A stretch of 64,000 nucleotides of DNA. Source: an uncultured Bacteroidales bacterium (GTDB taxonomy: Bacteria; Bacteroidota; Bacteroidia; Bacteroidales; Paludibacteraceae). Both the position numbers and the translations under genes were made by a program. This document shows, piece after piece, positions 32,705-41,717 of this stretch. The notes beneath the pieces were generated by a model that did no database searches, was not told where the DNA came from, and saw only the letters and a program-made list of their open reading frames with translations. The stretch is from contig CAMJJT010000003.1 in NCBI GenBank assembly GCA_946406195.1, positions 1 through 64,000 on the forward strand, given 5' to 3'. The first letter of the stretch is position 1; each line of letters starts with the position of its first letter.

Positions 32705-34195
32705 ATGGCAAATTTTCAGAAACTGACACCTCGCAGCGAGGATTATTCCAAATGGTACAACGAGTTGGTGGTAAAGGCTGACTTGGCAGAACAGAGCGCC
32801 GTACGCGGATGTATGGTCATCAAACCCTATGGCTATGCCATCTGGGAAACTATTCAGGCGGAACTGGACCGTCGATTCAAAGAGAAAGGAGTGAAGAACG
32901 CTTATTTCCCGCTCTTAATCCCGAAATCGTTCCTGAGCCGTGAGGCGGAGCACGTAGAGGGTTTTGCAAAAGAGTGCGCGGTGGTGACGCATCACCGTCT
33001 GATGAACGATCCGAACGGTCGTGGCGTAGTAGTGGATCCGCAGGCTAAATTAGAGGAAGAACTCATCATCCGTCCGACCTCGGAGACCATCATCTGGAGC
33101 ACCTATAAGAACTGGATCAGTTCGTATCGCGACCTGCCGATCCTCTGCAACCAGTGGTGTAACGTGATGCGTTGGGAGATGCGTACGCGCCTTTTCCTGC
33201 GGACGGCGGAGTTCCTCTGGCAGGAAGGTCACACGGCACACGCTACCAAAGAGGAAGCAGAGGATTACGCACGTCAGATGCTGGATGTCTATGCGGATTT
33301 CGCGGAGAACGTGATGGCTATTCCGGTAGTGAAGGGTGTGAAGAGCCCGAACGAGCGTTTCGCGGGCGCGCTTAATACCTATTGTATTGAAGCGATGATG
33401 CAGGACGGTAAGGCGCTGCAGGCGGGTACAAGTCACTTCTTGGGACAGAATTTCGCGAAGAGTTTTGACGTGCAGTTCCTCACTAAAGAGAATAAATACG
33501 AGTACGTCTGGGCTACTTCATGGGGCGTTTCGACCCGTCTGATGGGTGCGCTGATCATGACCCACAGCGACGATAGCGGACTGGTTCTGCCGCCGCACTT
33601 GGCGCCGATACAGGTGGTGATCGTGCCGATCTTCAAGAAACAGGAGGATCTGGACAAACTGATGGAGAAACTGAACCCGATCGCCGACGAACTGAAAGCG
33701 CTCGGCATCCGCGTCAAGGTAGATACCGACGAGAAATATACACCGGGTTACAAGTTCGCCGATTACGAGCTCAAAGGTGTGCCGGTTCGTCTGGCTATGG
33801 GCGGCCGCGATTTGGAGAACGGAACGATTGAGATTGCCCGTCGTGACACGCAGAGCAAAGAGACTATTTCTCTCGATGGCATCGTGGAAACGGTAAAGAA
33901 CCTGTTGGAGGAGATTCAGAAGAACCTGCTGCAAAAAGCCCTCGATTTCCGCATCGCTAACACCCGTGAAGTGAATAGCTATGAGGAGTTCAAAGAGGAA
34001 CTCAAGAAAGGCGGATTTATCCTCGCTCACTGGGACGGAACGCCGGAGACCGAGCAGCGCATCAAAGATGAGACGAAAGCGACCATCCGCTGCATCCCTC
34101 TGGCAGACCTGCCGGGACACCACAGCGAACCGGGTACCTGTATGGTAACCGGCAAACCGTCCGCCGGTAGAGTGGTCTTCGCGCTCAATTACTAA
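32705..34195 (+). CDS. proS: prolyl-tRNA synthetase (short, archaeal/eukaryotic-like type)
   Basis: Charges tRNA-Pro. Class II motifs: [36 protein letters not shown] (motif 2 region), [25 protein letters not shown] and [13 protein letters not shown]. At 496 aa it lacks the editing insertion of the long bacterial form and carries the C-terminal extension ending in a Cys-containing [20 protein letters not shown], as in Bacteroidota. Confidence 0.96.
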   Translation: MANFQKLTPRSEDYSKWYNELVVKADLAEQSAVRGCMVIKPYGYAIWETIQAELDRRFKEKGVKNAYFPLLIPKSFLSREAEHVEGFAKECAVVTHHRLMNDPNGRGVVVDPQAKLEEELIIRPTSETIIWSTYKNWISSYRDLPILCNQWCNVMRWEMRTRLFLRTAEFLWQEGHTAHATKEEAEDYARQMLDVYADFAENVMAIPVVKGVKSPNERFAGALNTYCIEAMMQDGKALQAGTSHFLGQNFAKSFDVQFLTKENKYEYVWATSWGVSTRLMGALIMTHSDDSGLVLPPHLAPIQVVIVPIFKKQEDLDKLMEKLNPIADELKALGIRVKVDTDEKYTPGYKFADYELKGVPVRLAMGGRDLENGTIEIARRDTQSKETISLDGIVETVKNLLEEIQKNLLQKALDFRIANTREVNSYEEFKEELKKGGFILAHWDGTPETEQRIKDETKATIRCIPLADLPGHHSEPGTCMVTGKPSAGRVVFALNY

Positions 34196-34218
34196 TCGTC
34201 TGTTAATAGACTTCCCCC

Positions 34219-34245
34219 AAAAAACGCTCGCAATGAGCGTTTTTT
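34219..34245 (+). terminator. proS terminator
   Basis: 11-bp arms AAAAAACGCTC/GAGCGTTTTTT with loop GCAAT. Confidence 0.9.
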
Positions 34246-34277
34246 GTTGTACCTTCCGGAAAAATGTTCACATTTAT

Positions 34278-34308
34278 TTGCATATATAAGAAAAAAGTAG
34301 TACCTTTG
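34278..34308 (+). promoter_or_regulatory. promoter of the Hanks kinase gene
   Basis: TTG (34278-34280), 20 bp, TACCTTTG (34301-34308), spacer ending AAAAAAGTAG. Confidence 0.85.
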
Positions 34309-34329
34309 CAACCACAAACAAGTCTGGCA

Positions 34330-35547
34330 ATGAATGATTCCTCTTTTATCATATCGCCCATAAACGCGGATTTTTCCGATGTATGGTCGGGACCGGAGTT
34401 GTTGTCCGCAGAGGGGCATAATGCCTTGTATGTGGCTACACGTTTCGGGCGAAAGTACGTGCTGAAAGCTTTGGCAGAACCTTACCGCGAATCCACTCCG
34501 CATATTGAATTGCTTCGTAAGGAGTTTGCTATCGGAGTCGGTGTGGATCATCCGAATATCGTCCGGCTGCTTGATTTCGGGCATATGGATGCCATCGGCT
34601 GGTATATCCAAATGGAGTATATCGATGGTGTTACGCTGGATCAGTTCCTTGAAACAAACCCGCCTGCTGCTATCCGTCGCCGCATCATAGAGCAACTCCT
34701 TGATGCTCTTTCTTGCCTGCACGAACGGCAAATTATCCATCGGGATATCAAACCGTCTAATATTCTCATTACCCGCAACGGCAATACAGTCAAACTGATT
34801 GATTTCGGCGTGTCCGATACGGATGATTATGTTACTTTCAAGCAGCCTGCCGGTTCGATGGCGTATATCGCACCGGAACAATTAGCCGGCAAAACGATTG
34901 ATAACCGCGCAGATATATACGCGGTCGGCAAAATCATCAATCTTCTGTTCCAGCATCGCTATAAATATATTGTTCGCATATGCACGCGCGTAAAACCTGC
35001 TGAGCGTTATTCTTCCTGCGCACAGGTGCTACAAGCTATTCGTAGAGCAGATAGAGTGCGTATATGGTTGCCGGTTTCACTTATCTTATTGCTTTTATCA
35101 TGCGCAGCTGTATGGGGAACTTATTCCGGCTATCAACATTCCGAACTCGCCCATAATGAAAACGAAAAACAATTATTCGTTCATGTGGATTCACTGCGTG
35201 CGCAGAATGAAGAACATCGGCATCAGGTGGATTCCCTCAATCGTGTGTTAGATTCGCTGGCAGTAAAAGCGAATACGCTTTCTCCGCGTGAGCAAGTACG
35301 TCAGCAAGCCGCTGCCATACATTTTGCCCGCCAAGCAGCTATCCGCAAGGCGGTTAAAAGTGGAGAGTTGAAAACAATGAACGAAGTGCGCAATTACGAT
35401 GGGAAGCTGCAAGCGAATTTCCAAAAGGCAAAGCAGTCCATAAAAGATCCTATGTTACTGGAGGAATTTATGCAGGCATATATGAATTATTTCAACATGA
35501 ACGACCAACTCTATGACTCCTTAGCCCTCGTTCTGCCGGAGTATTGA
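34330..35547 (+). CDS. Hanks-type serine/threonine protein kinase, membrane-anchored, 405 aa
   Basis: N-terminal kinase domain: ATP lysine in YVLKALAE, IIHRDIKPSNILIT (catalytic loop), KLIDFGVSD (DFG) and AYIAPEQLAG (APE-like). After the kinase, at about 250-270, is one transmembrane helix (WLPVSLILLLLSCAAVWG), then a coiled-coil-like periplasmic region (HVDSLRAQNEEHRHQVDSLNRVLDSL). The C-lobe is shortened between ADIYAVGKI and the membrane helix. I choose MNDSSFIIS at 34330. Probably senses an envelope state; substrate unknown. Followed by a possible regulator gene with its own promoter. Confidence 0.85.
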   Translation: MNDSSFIISPINADFSDVWSGPELLSAEGHNALYVATRFGRKYVLKALAEPYRESTPHIELLRKEFAIGVGVDHPNIVRLLDFGHMDAIGWYIQMEYIDGVTLDQFLETNPPAAIRRRIIEQLLDALSCLHERQIIHRDIKPSNILITRNGNTVKLIDFGVSDTDDYVTFKQPAGSMAYIAPEQLAGKTIDNRADIYAVGKIINLLFQHRYKYIVRICTRVKPAERYSSCAQVLQAIRRADRVRIWLPVSLILLLLSCAAVWGTYSGYQHSELAHNENEKQLFVHVDSLRAQNEEHRHQVDSLNRVLDSLAVKANTLSPREQVRQQAAAIHFARQAAIRKAVKSGELKTMNEVRNYDGKLQANFQKAKQSIKDPMLLEEFMQAYMNYFNMNDQLYDSLALVLPEY

Positions 35548-35592
35548 GAAAAAAGAAATAAAAAGAAGTTCACGTATATCAGAAAAAAGTTG

Positions 35593-35600
35593 TACCTTTG
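35593..35600 (+). promoter_or_regulatory. -7 element before the 190-aa gene
   Basis: TACCTTTG, spacer ending AAAAAAGTTG. The -33 side reads TTCACGTATATC, a degenerate form of TTGCATATATG. Confidence 0.6.
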
Positions 35601-35625
35601 CACCCGATTTCAAATTATCATACAG

Positions 35626-36198
35626 ATGAACAAGAATGCACCCGAGGTAATACAACTGCGCAAAGATGTAGAAGCGCGTTTTGGTACACGTCCGGCTACT
35701 CCGGCTGATTTTGAATCGCTCATTGCGCAAATATGGCTGTGCCTGCATGAGAACCTGGCGCTTAGCACATTAGAGCGTCTGTGGGGGTACGTGGAAGGCG
35801 CCAATAATACCCGTCTGTCCACACTCAATATTCTTTCCCGCTATGTGGGTTCGCGCGATTGGAATGATTATACCAACCATTTGAAGGAAGGCGAACATGG
35901 CAGTAGTAATCCGTTCATCGCAGATGGTATCCATACAAAGGACTTGCAACCCGGACAGAGTATTGAAGTAACTTGGTTGCCAAACCGCCGTTGTGTGTTC
36001 CGCTATTTGGGCGATATGCGTTTTGAGGTAGTGGAATCTGTCAACTCAAAGCTTAGCGAGGGGGACACTTTTGTATCCACATTCTTCCTGACCGGCCAAC
36101 CGCTCTTTATTGACCAGCTCGTCCTCACAGGACATACCACCGTCTCTTATGTCGCCGGCAATAACGGCGGTCTCCAATCTGTCACCCTCCTGACATAA
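35626..36198 (+). CDS. putative regulator with Bacteroidota-type N-terminal helical domain, 190 aa
   Basis: The N-terminal half has LSTLERLWGYVEGANNTRLSTLNILSRYVGSRDWNDY. I recognise this from many Bacteroidota proteins as an HTH-like or phage-repressor-like module (STL.RLWGY...R..TLN.L.RY.G..DW). The C-terminal half is beta-rich (LQPGQSIEVTWLPNRRCVFRYLGDMRFEV) with no named family. No signal peptide. It follows the kinase gene by 78 bp and has its own promoter. A kinase-regulator pair is possible but unproven. Confidence 0.6.
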   Translation: MNKNAPEVIQLRKDVEARFGTRPATPADFESLIAQIWLCLHENLALSTLERLWGYVEGANNTRLSTLNILSRYVGSRDWNDYTNHLKEGEHGSSNPFIADGIHTKDLQPGQSIEVTWLPNRRCVFRYLGDMRFEVVESVNSKLSEGDTFVSTFFLTGQPLFIDQLVLTGHTTVSYVAGNNGGLQSVTLLT

Positions 36199-36249
36199 CA
36201 CGACACAACAAGACATAACAAGAATTAGTCGTATTTCAAAAATTTGTTG

Positions 36250-36283
36250 TACCTTTGCAGCGGAATTCCGAAAGGCGTTCCGC
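36250..36283 (+). promoter_or_regulatory. -7 element with hairpin at +1
   Basis: TACCTTTG (36250-36257), then GCGGAA (36260-36265) pairs with TTCCGC (36278-36283). -33 is weak. Drives the OM barrel/lipoprotein pair. Confidence 0.6.
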
Positions 36284-36321
36284 TGATTGGTTTATTAATC
36301 CTATAATTAATGATTACAACA

Positions 36322-37095
36322 ATGAAAAAAGTATTCTTATTTGTGCTTATGTTTTTATGCATGGCAGGGAGTATGGACGCGGCAGGGTATCGAGGCAACA
36401 ATCGTGGTCGCTCGTATGGTCACTCCAGAAGTAGTTTTAGCAGAAGTCATCGTGGCGGAGGTCGAACTACCGGAGGTGGAAGTTATACCCACCGAATAGG
36501 CGGTATGGTGGGAAACATGTTCGGTGCTTCCTACAAAGGCTTTATTTTCGGAGTAGACGGCTTGGCGTTGCAGGCGGATTTAGCGGTCAAATTACAATTG
36601 TCACCAACTAAAGATGACATTAAGTTGAAGAATGTACTGACGGAAGAAGTGGCGGTTGAGGAGATTCAAGTGGCAGATACGTATCAAGAACTGCATGATA
36701 CCTATAACTGGAGTAACTTCACTTTTGAACTCAATCCGAATATCGTTTATCAGAAGGAAATCGATACTGCCGGACGTAGTACGTTTGCCATATTTGGCGG
36801 AGGCGGTGTGTCGTTGGGTCTTATCAAATCGCTCAATCTGGCAAGTTTCGGCTTTGGAGAAAGCAACCCGTTACTCGGCAAATTCGGTGTGAATGGTATC
36901 GTGGGTGTAGAATTCATATGGTCGCGTTTTGTGCTCAGTTTGGATGCTCGTCCCGGTTACGGCTTAGCGTTCAGCTCCAAGTATGAATATCGTGGCGGAT
37001 TGGTCGGCGAAGATGTCTTTGAAGTAGATGCAGATCGCAACCTTCGGCATTTCTTCGACTTCGGCGCTTCTATCGGATTCCATTACTGTTTCTGA
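36322..37095 (+). CDS. secreted outer-membrane beta-barrel-like protein, 257 aa
   Basis: Signal peptide MKKVFLFVLMFLCMAGSMDAAG (ATG 36322; 36310 is an alternative). After it is a Gly/Ser/Arg-rich stretch (RGNNRGRSYGHSRSSFSRSHRGGGR), then alternating polar and hydrophobic beta strands ending ASIGFHYCF with a terminal aromatic residue, the pattern of outer-membrane barrels (YQLHDTYNWSNFTFELNP, FAIFGGGGVSLGL, FVLSLDARPGYGLAF). No named family. Same transcript as the following lipoprotein. Confidence 0.65.
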   Translation: MKKVFLFVLMFLCMAGSMDAAGYRGNNRGRSYGHSRSSFSRSHRGGGRTTGGGSYTHRIGGMVGNMFGASYKGFIFGVDGLALQADLAVKLQLSPTKDDIKLKNVLTEEVAVEEIQVADTYQELHDTYNWSNFTFELNPNIVYQKEIDTAGRSTFAIFGGGGVSLGLIKSLNLASFGFGESNPLLGKFGVNGIVGVEFIWSRFVLSLDARPGYGLAFSSKYEYRGGLVGEDVFEVDADRNLRHFFDFGASIGFHYCF

Positions 37096-37149
37096 TGGAC
37101 TGTCCGTAGGTTTTGTTCATAAATGTTTAATCCCTAAAATAGTACAACA

Positions 37150-37743
37150 ATGAAAACTAAATTTTTCTTCGCACTTGTATGTGCAGCATCTCTGATTTTT
37201 GCATCTTGTTCGGATAAATCAGCTCCCGAAGAACCAGACTCGGTTAAACCGGATGATCCGACTATGTTCACCAATTCCTCTATTGTGGGTATTTGGGCTT
37301 GTATTGCCTCTGATAATTTAACGTATGATATTTTTACCGGGCAACAGACTTACCATTGGGACTACGATCCCAACGCACAGACATATGATGTACTGTGGTA
37401 CTTTGACATCAAAAGCGATTCAAAAGTACAATATGTGAATGTAATAGGTCAAGACAAAGGAGAATACCGTAAATCGGATAGATATTTACATATCCCCGCT
37501 AATTCCGAATGGAGAACCTTGATAGATGCCAACTATATCTTCGACCAAGAACACCAAGCTATCAGATGTCCGAGCGGAAAGATTATGGGCTTTACCTTAG
37601 AATCTACCGCGGAACTTCTTGGAAGTGATACTATCTTCTATGTAAAAAGAAAAACAATAGACGAAGCGGTTATTTTTGACAATACCGGATGGATCAAAAG
37701 CCAGTATGTTGTTCGCGTGAAAGGCATCAAAGAAGATTTGTAA
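37150..37743 (+). CDS. lipocalin-like lipoprotein, 197 aa
   Basis: Lipobox SLIFASC after MKTKFFFALVCAA. The body has SIVGIWAC and further beta strands (YDVLWYFDIKSDSKVQYVNV), the layout of the lipocalin-like domains common in Bacteroidota surface lipoproteins. No specific ligand. 54 bp after the barrel gene with no promoter between. Confidence 0.65.
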   Translation: MKTKFFFALVCAASLIFASCSDKSAPEEPDSVKPDDPTMFTNSSIVGIWACIASDNLTYDIFTGQQTYHWDYDPNAQTYDVLWYFDIKSDSKVQYVNVIGQDKGEYRKSDRYLHIPANSEWRTLIDANYIFDQEHQAIRCPSGKIMGFTLESTAELLGSDTIFYVKRKTIDEAVIFDNTGWIKSQYVVRVKGIKEDL

Positions 37744-37865
37744 TCACTACTTGTTAAATCCTCCCCACCGAGCAACAAGTGACACTTTTGAGCAATTTTT
37801 CAACGAGATTTGAGTAAATATTTAGACACTTTTGAGTAAAAATCGCTGTAAAATTGAGTAAATAT

Positions 37866-37895
37866 TTGCACATGTCAAAAAAAGTTGTACCTTTG
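37866..37895 (+). promoter_or_regulatory. strong promoter without an intact gene
   Basis: TTG (37866-37868), 19 bp, TACCTTTG (37888-37895), spacer ending AAAAAAGTTG. See 37900-38154. Confidence 0.8.
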
Positions 37896-37899
37896 CACC

Positions 37900-38154
37900 G
37901 CGAATTTAACTTTCAAAAGTAAAATATAATGCGAATTGTTTACTTTTAAAAGAATAAAACATCATGATTATTAACCCTTACAAAGCAAAGGTTTTGGACA
38001 GATAGCCAATATCCCGAATAGTTATGTCGTTGCTGATGGCATTGACATGGGGTTTGAAAACAAAATCCCCCTATGGATGTTCGGCCTGCTCTACTAATCC
38101 TTATAACAAATCCATTTACAAGCGGTAATCCAATAAAGCGGTTACCGCTTTTTT
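37900..38154 (+). pseudogene. decayed or non-coding transcription unit, about 255 nt
   Basis: Bounded by a promoter (37866-37895) and a terminator (38120-38154). It begins with a near-perfect 14-bp inverted repeat (37910-37923/37939-37952). A short ORF (MIINPYKAKVLDR) stops at about 38005; the next frame continues without a start as QIANIPNSYVVADGIDMGF and ends MFGLLY. This looks like the frameshifted end of a lost gene, or an RNA with a chance ORF. No homologue recognised. Confidence 0.4.
38120..38154 (+). terminator. terminator of the 37.9-kb unit
   Basis: AAGCGGTAA (38120-38128) pairs with TTACCGCTT (38142-38150), tail TTTT. A competing smaller hairpin AAGCGG/CCGCTT overlaps it. Confidence 0.75.
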
Positions 38155-38203
38155 GTATGAAAAGACTAATCATGGTCAATATCGAAAAGTAGCGTGACGC
38201 TTT

Positions 38204-38279
38204 GTCGCTATGTCGCTTTTGGATGCGGATGTAATTAGCAGAAAAACAGTAGATTACACAGAAAGCGACAAAGCGACAG
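38204..38279. repeat. interrupted 17-bp inverted repeat
   Basis: 38204-38220 and 38263-38279 are inverted copies with one mismatch, each made of two TGTCGCT units. A second inner pair TGTAAT/ATTACA lies between. The stretch 38155-38495 has no gene. Confidence 0.7.
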
Positions 38280-38329
38280 GACAAAAATTATTGTCGGATG
38301 ACATCCAACCTAATGGACGACGCGCAGGA

Positions 38330-38373
38330 GGATGTCAGGTGGATGTCAGGTGGATGTCAGGTGGATGTCAGGT
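38330..38373 (+). repeat. 11-bp tandem repeat, four perfect copies
   Basis: GGATGTCAGGT repeated at 38330, 38341, 38352 and 38363. The 11-bp period places each copy on nearly the same face of the helix. A related GGATGACATCC lies just upstream. No gene covers it convincingly. Confidence 0.9.
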
Positions 38374-38495
38374 AGTTCTTAGGGTGATATCCAACATATA
38401 TCGAACAAATATCAAACTTATTTCTAAATTATAACTAACGATTCTATGCAACATCTTCAAATTTGGGGATTTTTAACATTTTTTCCAAAATAAAT

Positions 38496-38526
38496 TTGTG
38501 GATGTCAAAAAAAAACAGTACTTTTG
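38496..38526 (+). promoter_or_regulatory. promoter of the DUF4294 gene
   Basis: TTG (38496-38498), 20 bp, TACTTTTG (38519-38526), followed by the small palindrome GACAATTGTC. Confidence 0.8.
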
Positions 38527-38601
38527 CAGACAATTGTCGGACGAACTTCATAAATCAGAAAAGCGTCAGAAACGGCACGATATTTGCCTATAGATAATAG
38601 G

Positions 38602-39183
38602 ATGAAACGAATAGGATACATATTGCTCTTTCTGGCAGTAAGCGGAACGATGCTTGCCGGGACGCCGTATTTGGATTCGTGCATGATCCGCGTGCAAGAC
38701 GGCGACACGCTGTATATGGCGTGGTTGCATGAAGTGTATGTCTATCCGCCGATGCGGTTTAAGAACAAGAGACAGGAGAGATTCTATTGGCGTACCGTGC
38801 GGGACGTGAAGAAATGTCTGCCGTACGCCAAGATGATCACACGCGAAATGGCGTACGCCGATGCTGAACTCGCCAAACTGCCGGACAACAAAAGTCGTCG
38901 CAGATGGTGGAGAAAGTTCGAACGGCATCTCTTCAAGAAATACGAGAAAGATTTTCGCGGCATGTACGCTTCGCAAGGACGTATGTTAATGCTCCTTATG
39001 GACCGTGAAACAGACCGCACAAGTTACGAACTCATCAAACAATACAAAGGAAAAGCCGCAGCTAACTTCTGGCAATTCGTAGCCAAACTATTCCGCAATG
39101 ATCTGAAAGAGGAATACGATGCGGATGACAAAGACCGTATCATCGAACGCGTCATCACGCTGGTGGAAGCAGGTCAGTTGTAG
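38602..39183 (+). CDS. DUF4294 secreted protein, 193 aa
   Basis: Signal peptide MKRIGYILLFLAVSGTMLAG. Family pattern: VQDGDTLYMAWLHEVYVYPPMRFKNKRQERFYWRTVRDVKKCLPYAK, then ETDRTSYELIKQYKGKAAANFWQFVAKLF, which I recognise as the Bacteroidota DUF4294 family; function unknown, envelope-located. I choose the ATG at 38602 rather than the TTG at 38584. Convergent with the MATE gene, overlapping its end by 29 bp. Confidence 0.8.
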   Translation: MKRIGYILLFLAVSGTMLAGTPYLDSCMIRVQDGDTLYMAWLHEVYVYPPMRFKNKRQERFYWRTVRDVKKCLPYAKMITREMAYADAELAKLPDNKSRRRWWRKFERHLFKKYEKDFRGMYASQGRMLMLLMDRETDRTSYELIKQYKGKAAANFWQFVAKLFRNDLKEEYDADDKDRIIERVITLVEAGQL

Positions 39184-40525
39184 CGCCCATATGCAGGTTT
39201 CGACGGGAAGCAAGCAGCACTATAACCGCTGTGACGGCGGAGAGTGTGTCGCTCACAGGAATAGACCACCATACACCATCCAAAGGATCCATAAACACCC
39301 TTGGTAACATCAACGCCAACGGAATCAAATAGATCACTTGACGGGTAAGACTCAGAAAAATAGCCTTGCCGGCTTTGCCGATTGAGGTGAAGAGGTTACC
39401 CGTCACCATCTGGAATCCGATGATGAGCATGGTAGAACAGATGATACGCATCGGACGGACGGTCAGATCAATCAACAATGAATCATGCGTGAACATCTTC
39501 GTCACCGTCTCCGGGAAACATTCACCAAGGATTAAAACAATCGCCATCACACCGGTGGCATAAAGACAGGTGAGATAGAAAGATTTCAACATCCGGTCGT
39601 AATGCTTCGCGCCGTAGTTATAACCGGCTATCGGTTGCATACCTTGGTTAAGCCCCATCACCATCATCGCAAAGACAAACGTCAGACGGTTGATCACGCC
39701 ATACGAAGCAATCGCCATATCGCCGCCGAAAGCCTTCAACTGGTTATTGATGATGATGACTACAAAACAATGGGCGATATTATACAAGAAGGGGGACATT
39801 CCGATCGCCAAAGCACGGAAAGTGATGTGCTTGTTGAGACGCCAAATACCCCGATGAAACCGTACTAATTCGCCTTTATCCATGAATTTCGTCAACTGCC
39901 AAACTACCGCTACCGCCTGGCTGATAACCGTCGCTAACGCGGCTCCGCGCACCCCCATATCCAAACCGAAAATGAAAATCGGATCCAAGATGATATTCAC
40001 CGTCACCGCCACGATCGTCGCCGCCATCGAGAAACGCGGATGACCCGCCGAACGAAGCATGGCGTTCAAACCAAAATAGATATGAGTGAGGATGTTTCCG
40101 TACAGGATGATCTCCATGTACTCGTGCGCGTATAATAAGGTGTCCTCGCTCGCGCCAAAAGCAAAGAGAATCGGATCCAGCCATATCAAGCCCAACACCA
40201 TCACAATCGACGAGAGGATGATATTCATCACAATGACGTTGCCCAAAACCCGGTTAGCGCGGTCGTAGTCTTTCTCACCAAGATAAATCGCCAGAAGTGA
40301 CGATGCGCCCACTCCCACAAGGCTGCCGAAAGCGGCGCATATGTCCATGAACGGCTTTGCCACCGTCAACGCGCCCAAAGCCAACGCCCCGCATCCATGA
40401 CCGATATAGATACTATCGACGATGTTATAGAGCGAAGTAGCCGTCATCGCAATGATGGCAGGCAAGGCGTATTTCCAAAGGAGCTTATGTACCGGCGCAG
40501 TGCCGAGGTCGGCAGTTCTGGTCAT
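39155..40525 (-). CDS. MATE family multidrug/metabolite efflux transporter
   Basis: 456 aa, 12 hydrophobic helices. MATE pattern: LWKYALPAIIAMTATSLYNIVDSIYIGHG at the N-terminus, GVGASSLLAIYLGE, and the second-half repeat GLNQGMQPIAGYNYGA. Couples ion entry (Na+ or H+) to export of organic cations; substrate not predictable. 33 bp after mrp in the same direction. Confidence 0.92.
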   Translation of the reverse strand: MTRTADLGTAPVHKLLWKYALPAIIAMTATSLYNIVDSIYIGHGCGALALGALTVAKPFMDICAAFGSLVGVGASSLLAIYLGEKDYDRANRVLGNVIVMNIILSSIVMVLGLIWLDPILFAFGASEDTLLYAHEYMEIILYGNILTHIYFGLNAMLRSAGHPRFSMAATIVAVTVNIILDPIFIFGLDMGVRGAALATVISQAVAVVWQLTKFMDKGELVRFHRGIWRLNKHITFRALAIGMSPFLYNIAHCFVVIIINNQLKAFGGDMAIASYGVINRLTFVFAMMVMGLNQGMQPIAGYNYGAKHYDRMLKSFYLTCLYATGVMAIVLILGECFPETVTKMFTHDSLLIDLTVRPMRIICSTMLIIGFQMVTGNLFTSIGKAGKAIFLSLTRQVIYLIPLALMLPRVFMDPLDGVWWSIPVSDTLSAVTAVIVLLASRRNLHMGATTDLLPPA

Positions 40526-40558
40526 GGAGGGGTTGTTTTATTTTTCGGGATTACGGGA

Positions 40559-41611
40559 TTACGATAAATTCTTTGCTATTTTGTCAAACTCTATGGCGGC
40601 GGGATGTCCGGCTTGGAGGGTGATCGGCGTACCTTCATCGCCTCCCTCACGAATCGATTGTACCAACGGAATCTGACCCAAAAGCGGTATATTCAGTTCC
40701 TCGGCGAGGTGTTTTCCGCCGTCCTTTCCGAAGATATAATACTTGTTTTCCGGCAGTTCGGCAGGGGTGAACCAAGCCATGTTCTCGATAAGACCAAGGA
40801 TCGGCACGTTCACTTTTTCGTTGCGGAACATCTCCACACCTTTGCGTGCATCGACGAGTGCCACGGGCTGCGGCGTCGTGACGACGATGACGCCGGTGAG
40901 TTGCAGTTCGGAGATGAGCGTGAGGTGTATATCGCTGGTACCGGGAGGCAGGTCGATCAGGAAATAATCGAGTTCGCCCCAATGCGCATCCTCAATGAGC
41001 TGTTTGATGGCGTTCGAAGCCATGCCGCCACGCCAGATAACCGCACTCTCCGGATTGACGAAGAAACCGATGGAGAGCATCTTCACGCCGTACTGCTCAA
41101 TGGGTTCGATGAGGGTGCGTCCCTCTTCCTCCACCGAGTACGGCCGCGCGTCTTCGCAACGGAACATCTTCGGCATCGAAGGACCGTGTATATCCGCATC
41201 CAGCAATCCCACCGAGTAACCCTGATTAGCCAAAGCCACCGCGAGGTTCGCCGTCACAGTACTCTTTCCCACTCCGCCCTTACCGCTATGAATAGCAATG
41301 ATGTGCTTTGCACGTATGGTTTGAGAGTTTGCGCCTTCGGCGTTGTTTGAAGGTTTGAGGTTCTGTTTAACGAACTTGGTGTGAATATGCGCTGCTATAT
41401 TCGGATCAATATAGGTCTTGAGTGCCGTCTCGGAGGCTTTGACCACCGATTTCATGAACGGGTCGTTATCCTTCGGGAAGATCAACGAAAAAGACACCTC
41501 AAAACCCGAGATACGAATATCGTCCTCCAGCATTCCGCTCTCTATCAAATCCTTACCCGTTCCGGGATACCGCACATGCCGCAAGGCATCTATTACTTGT
41601 TGTGGATACAT
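40559..41611 (-). CDS. mrp: Mrp/NBP35-type Fe-S cluster carrier ATPase
   Basis: 350 aa. An N-terminal DUF59/MIP18-like domain, then a deviant Walker A HSGKGGVGKSTVTANLA (about 108-124), LLDADIHGPSMP and DYFLIDLPPGTSD. Carries Fe-S clusters to apoproteins. Between the two domains sits NLKPSNNAEGANSQTI, encoded by a TTTGA/GCGCCTTCGGCG palindromic repeat (41319-41360), which replaces a normally short linker. Own promoter at 41687-41717. Confidence 0.93.
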   Translation of the reverse strand: MYPQQVIDALRHVRYPGTGKDLIESGMLEDDIRISGFEVSFSLIFPKDNDPFMKSVVKASETALKTYIDPNIAAHIHTKFVKQNLKPSNNAEGANSQTIRAKHIIAIHSGKGGVGKSTVTANLAVALANQGYSVGLLDADIHGPSMPKMFRCEDARPYSVEEEGRTLIEPIEQYGVKMLSIGFFVNPESAVIWRGGMASNAIKQLIEDAHWGELDYFLIDLPPGTSDIHLTLISELQLTGVIVVTTPQPVALVDARKGVEMFRNEKVNVPILGLIENMAWFTPAELPENKYYIFGKDGGKHLAEELNIPLLGQIPLVQSIREGGDEGTPITLQAGHPAAIEFDKIAKNLS

Positions 41612-41686
41612 GAAGTTATTTACGATTTAACGATTTACTATTTACCATTTATTGAGTCATTTGGTCAAATCCAAACAAATCGGGTA

Positions 41687-41717
41687 CAAAGGTACACAAA
41701 AAAAATGACACTCGCAA
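41687..41717 (-). promoter_or_regulatory. mrp-MATE promoter
   Basis: Minus strand: TTG (41715-41717), 20 bp, TACCTTTG (41687-41694). The TTG lies in the loop of the upstream terminator. Confidence 0.8.

Noticed and set aside
37946..38284. 112-codon minus-strand frame
   Set aside because: No promoter, antisense to the promoter-terminator unit, and no recognisable protein features.
38330..38373. possible CRISPR array
   Set aside because: Units are only 11 bp and directly adjacent, with no spacers and no cas genes.
38210..38434. 74-codon plus-strand frame over the 11-bp repeats
   Set aside because: Its sequence is mostly the translated tandem repeats and the palindrome; no promoter or family signs.
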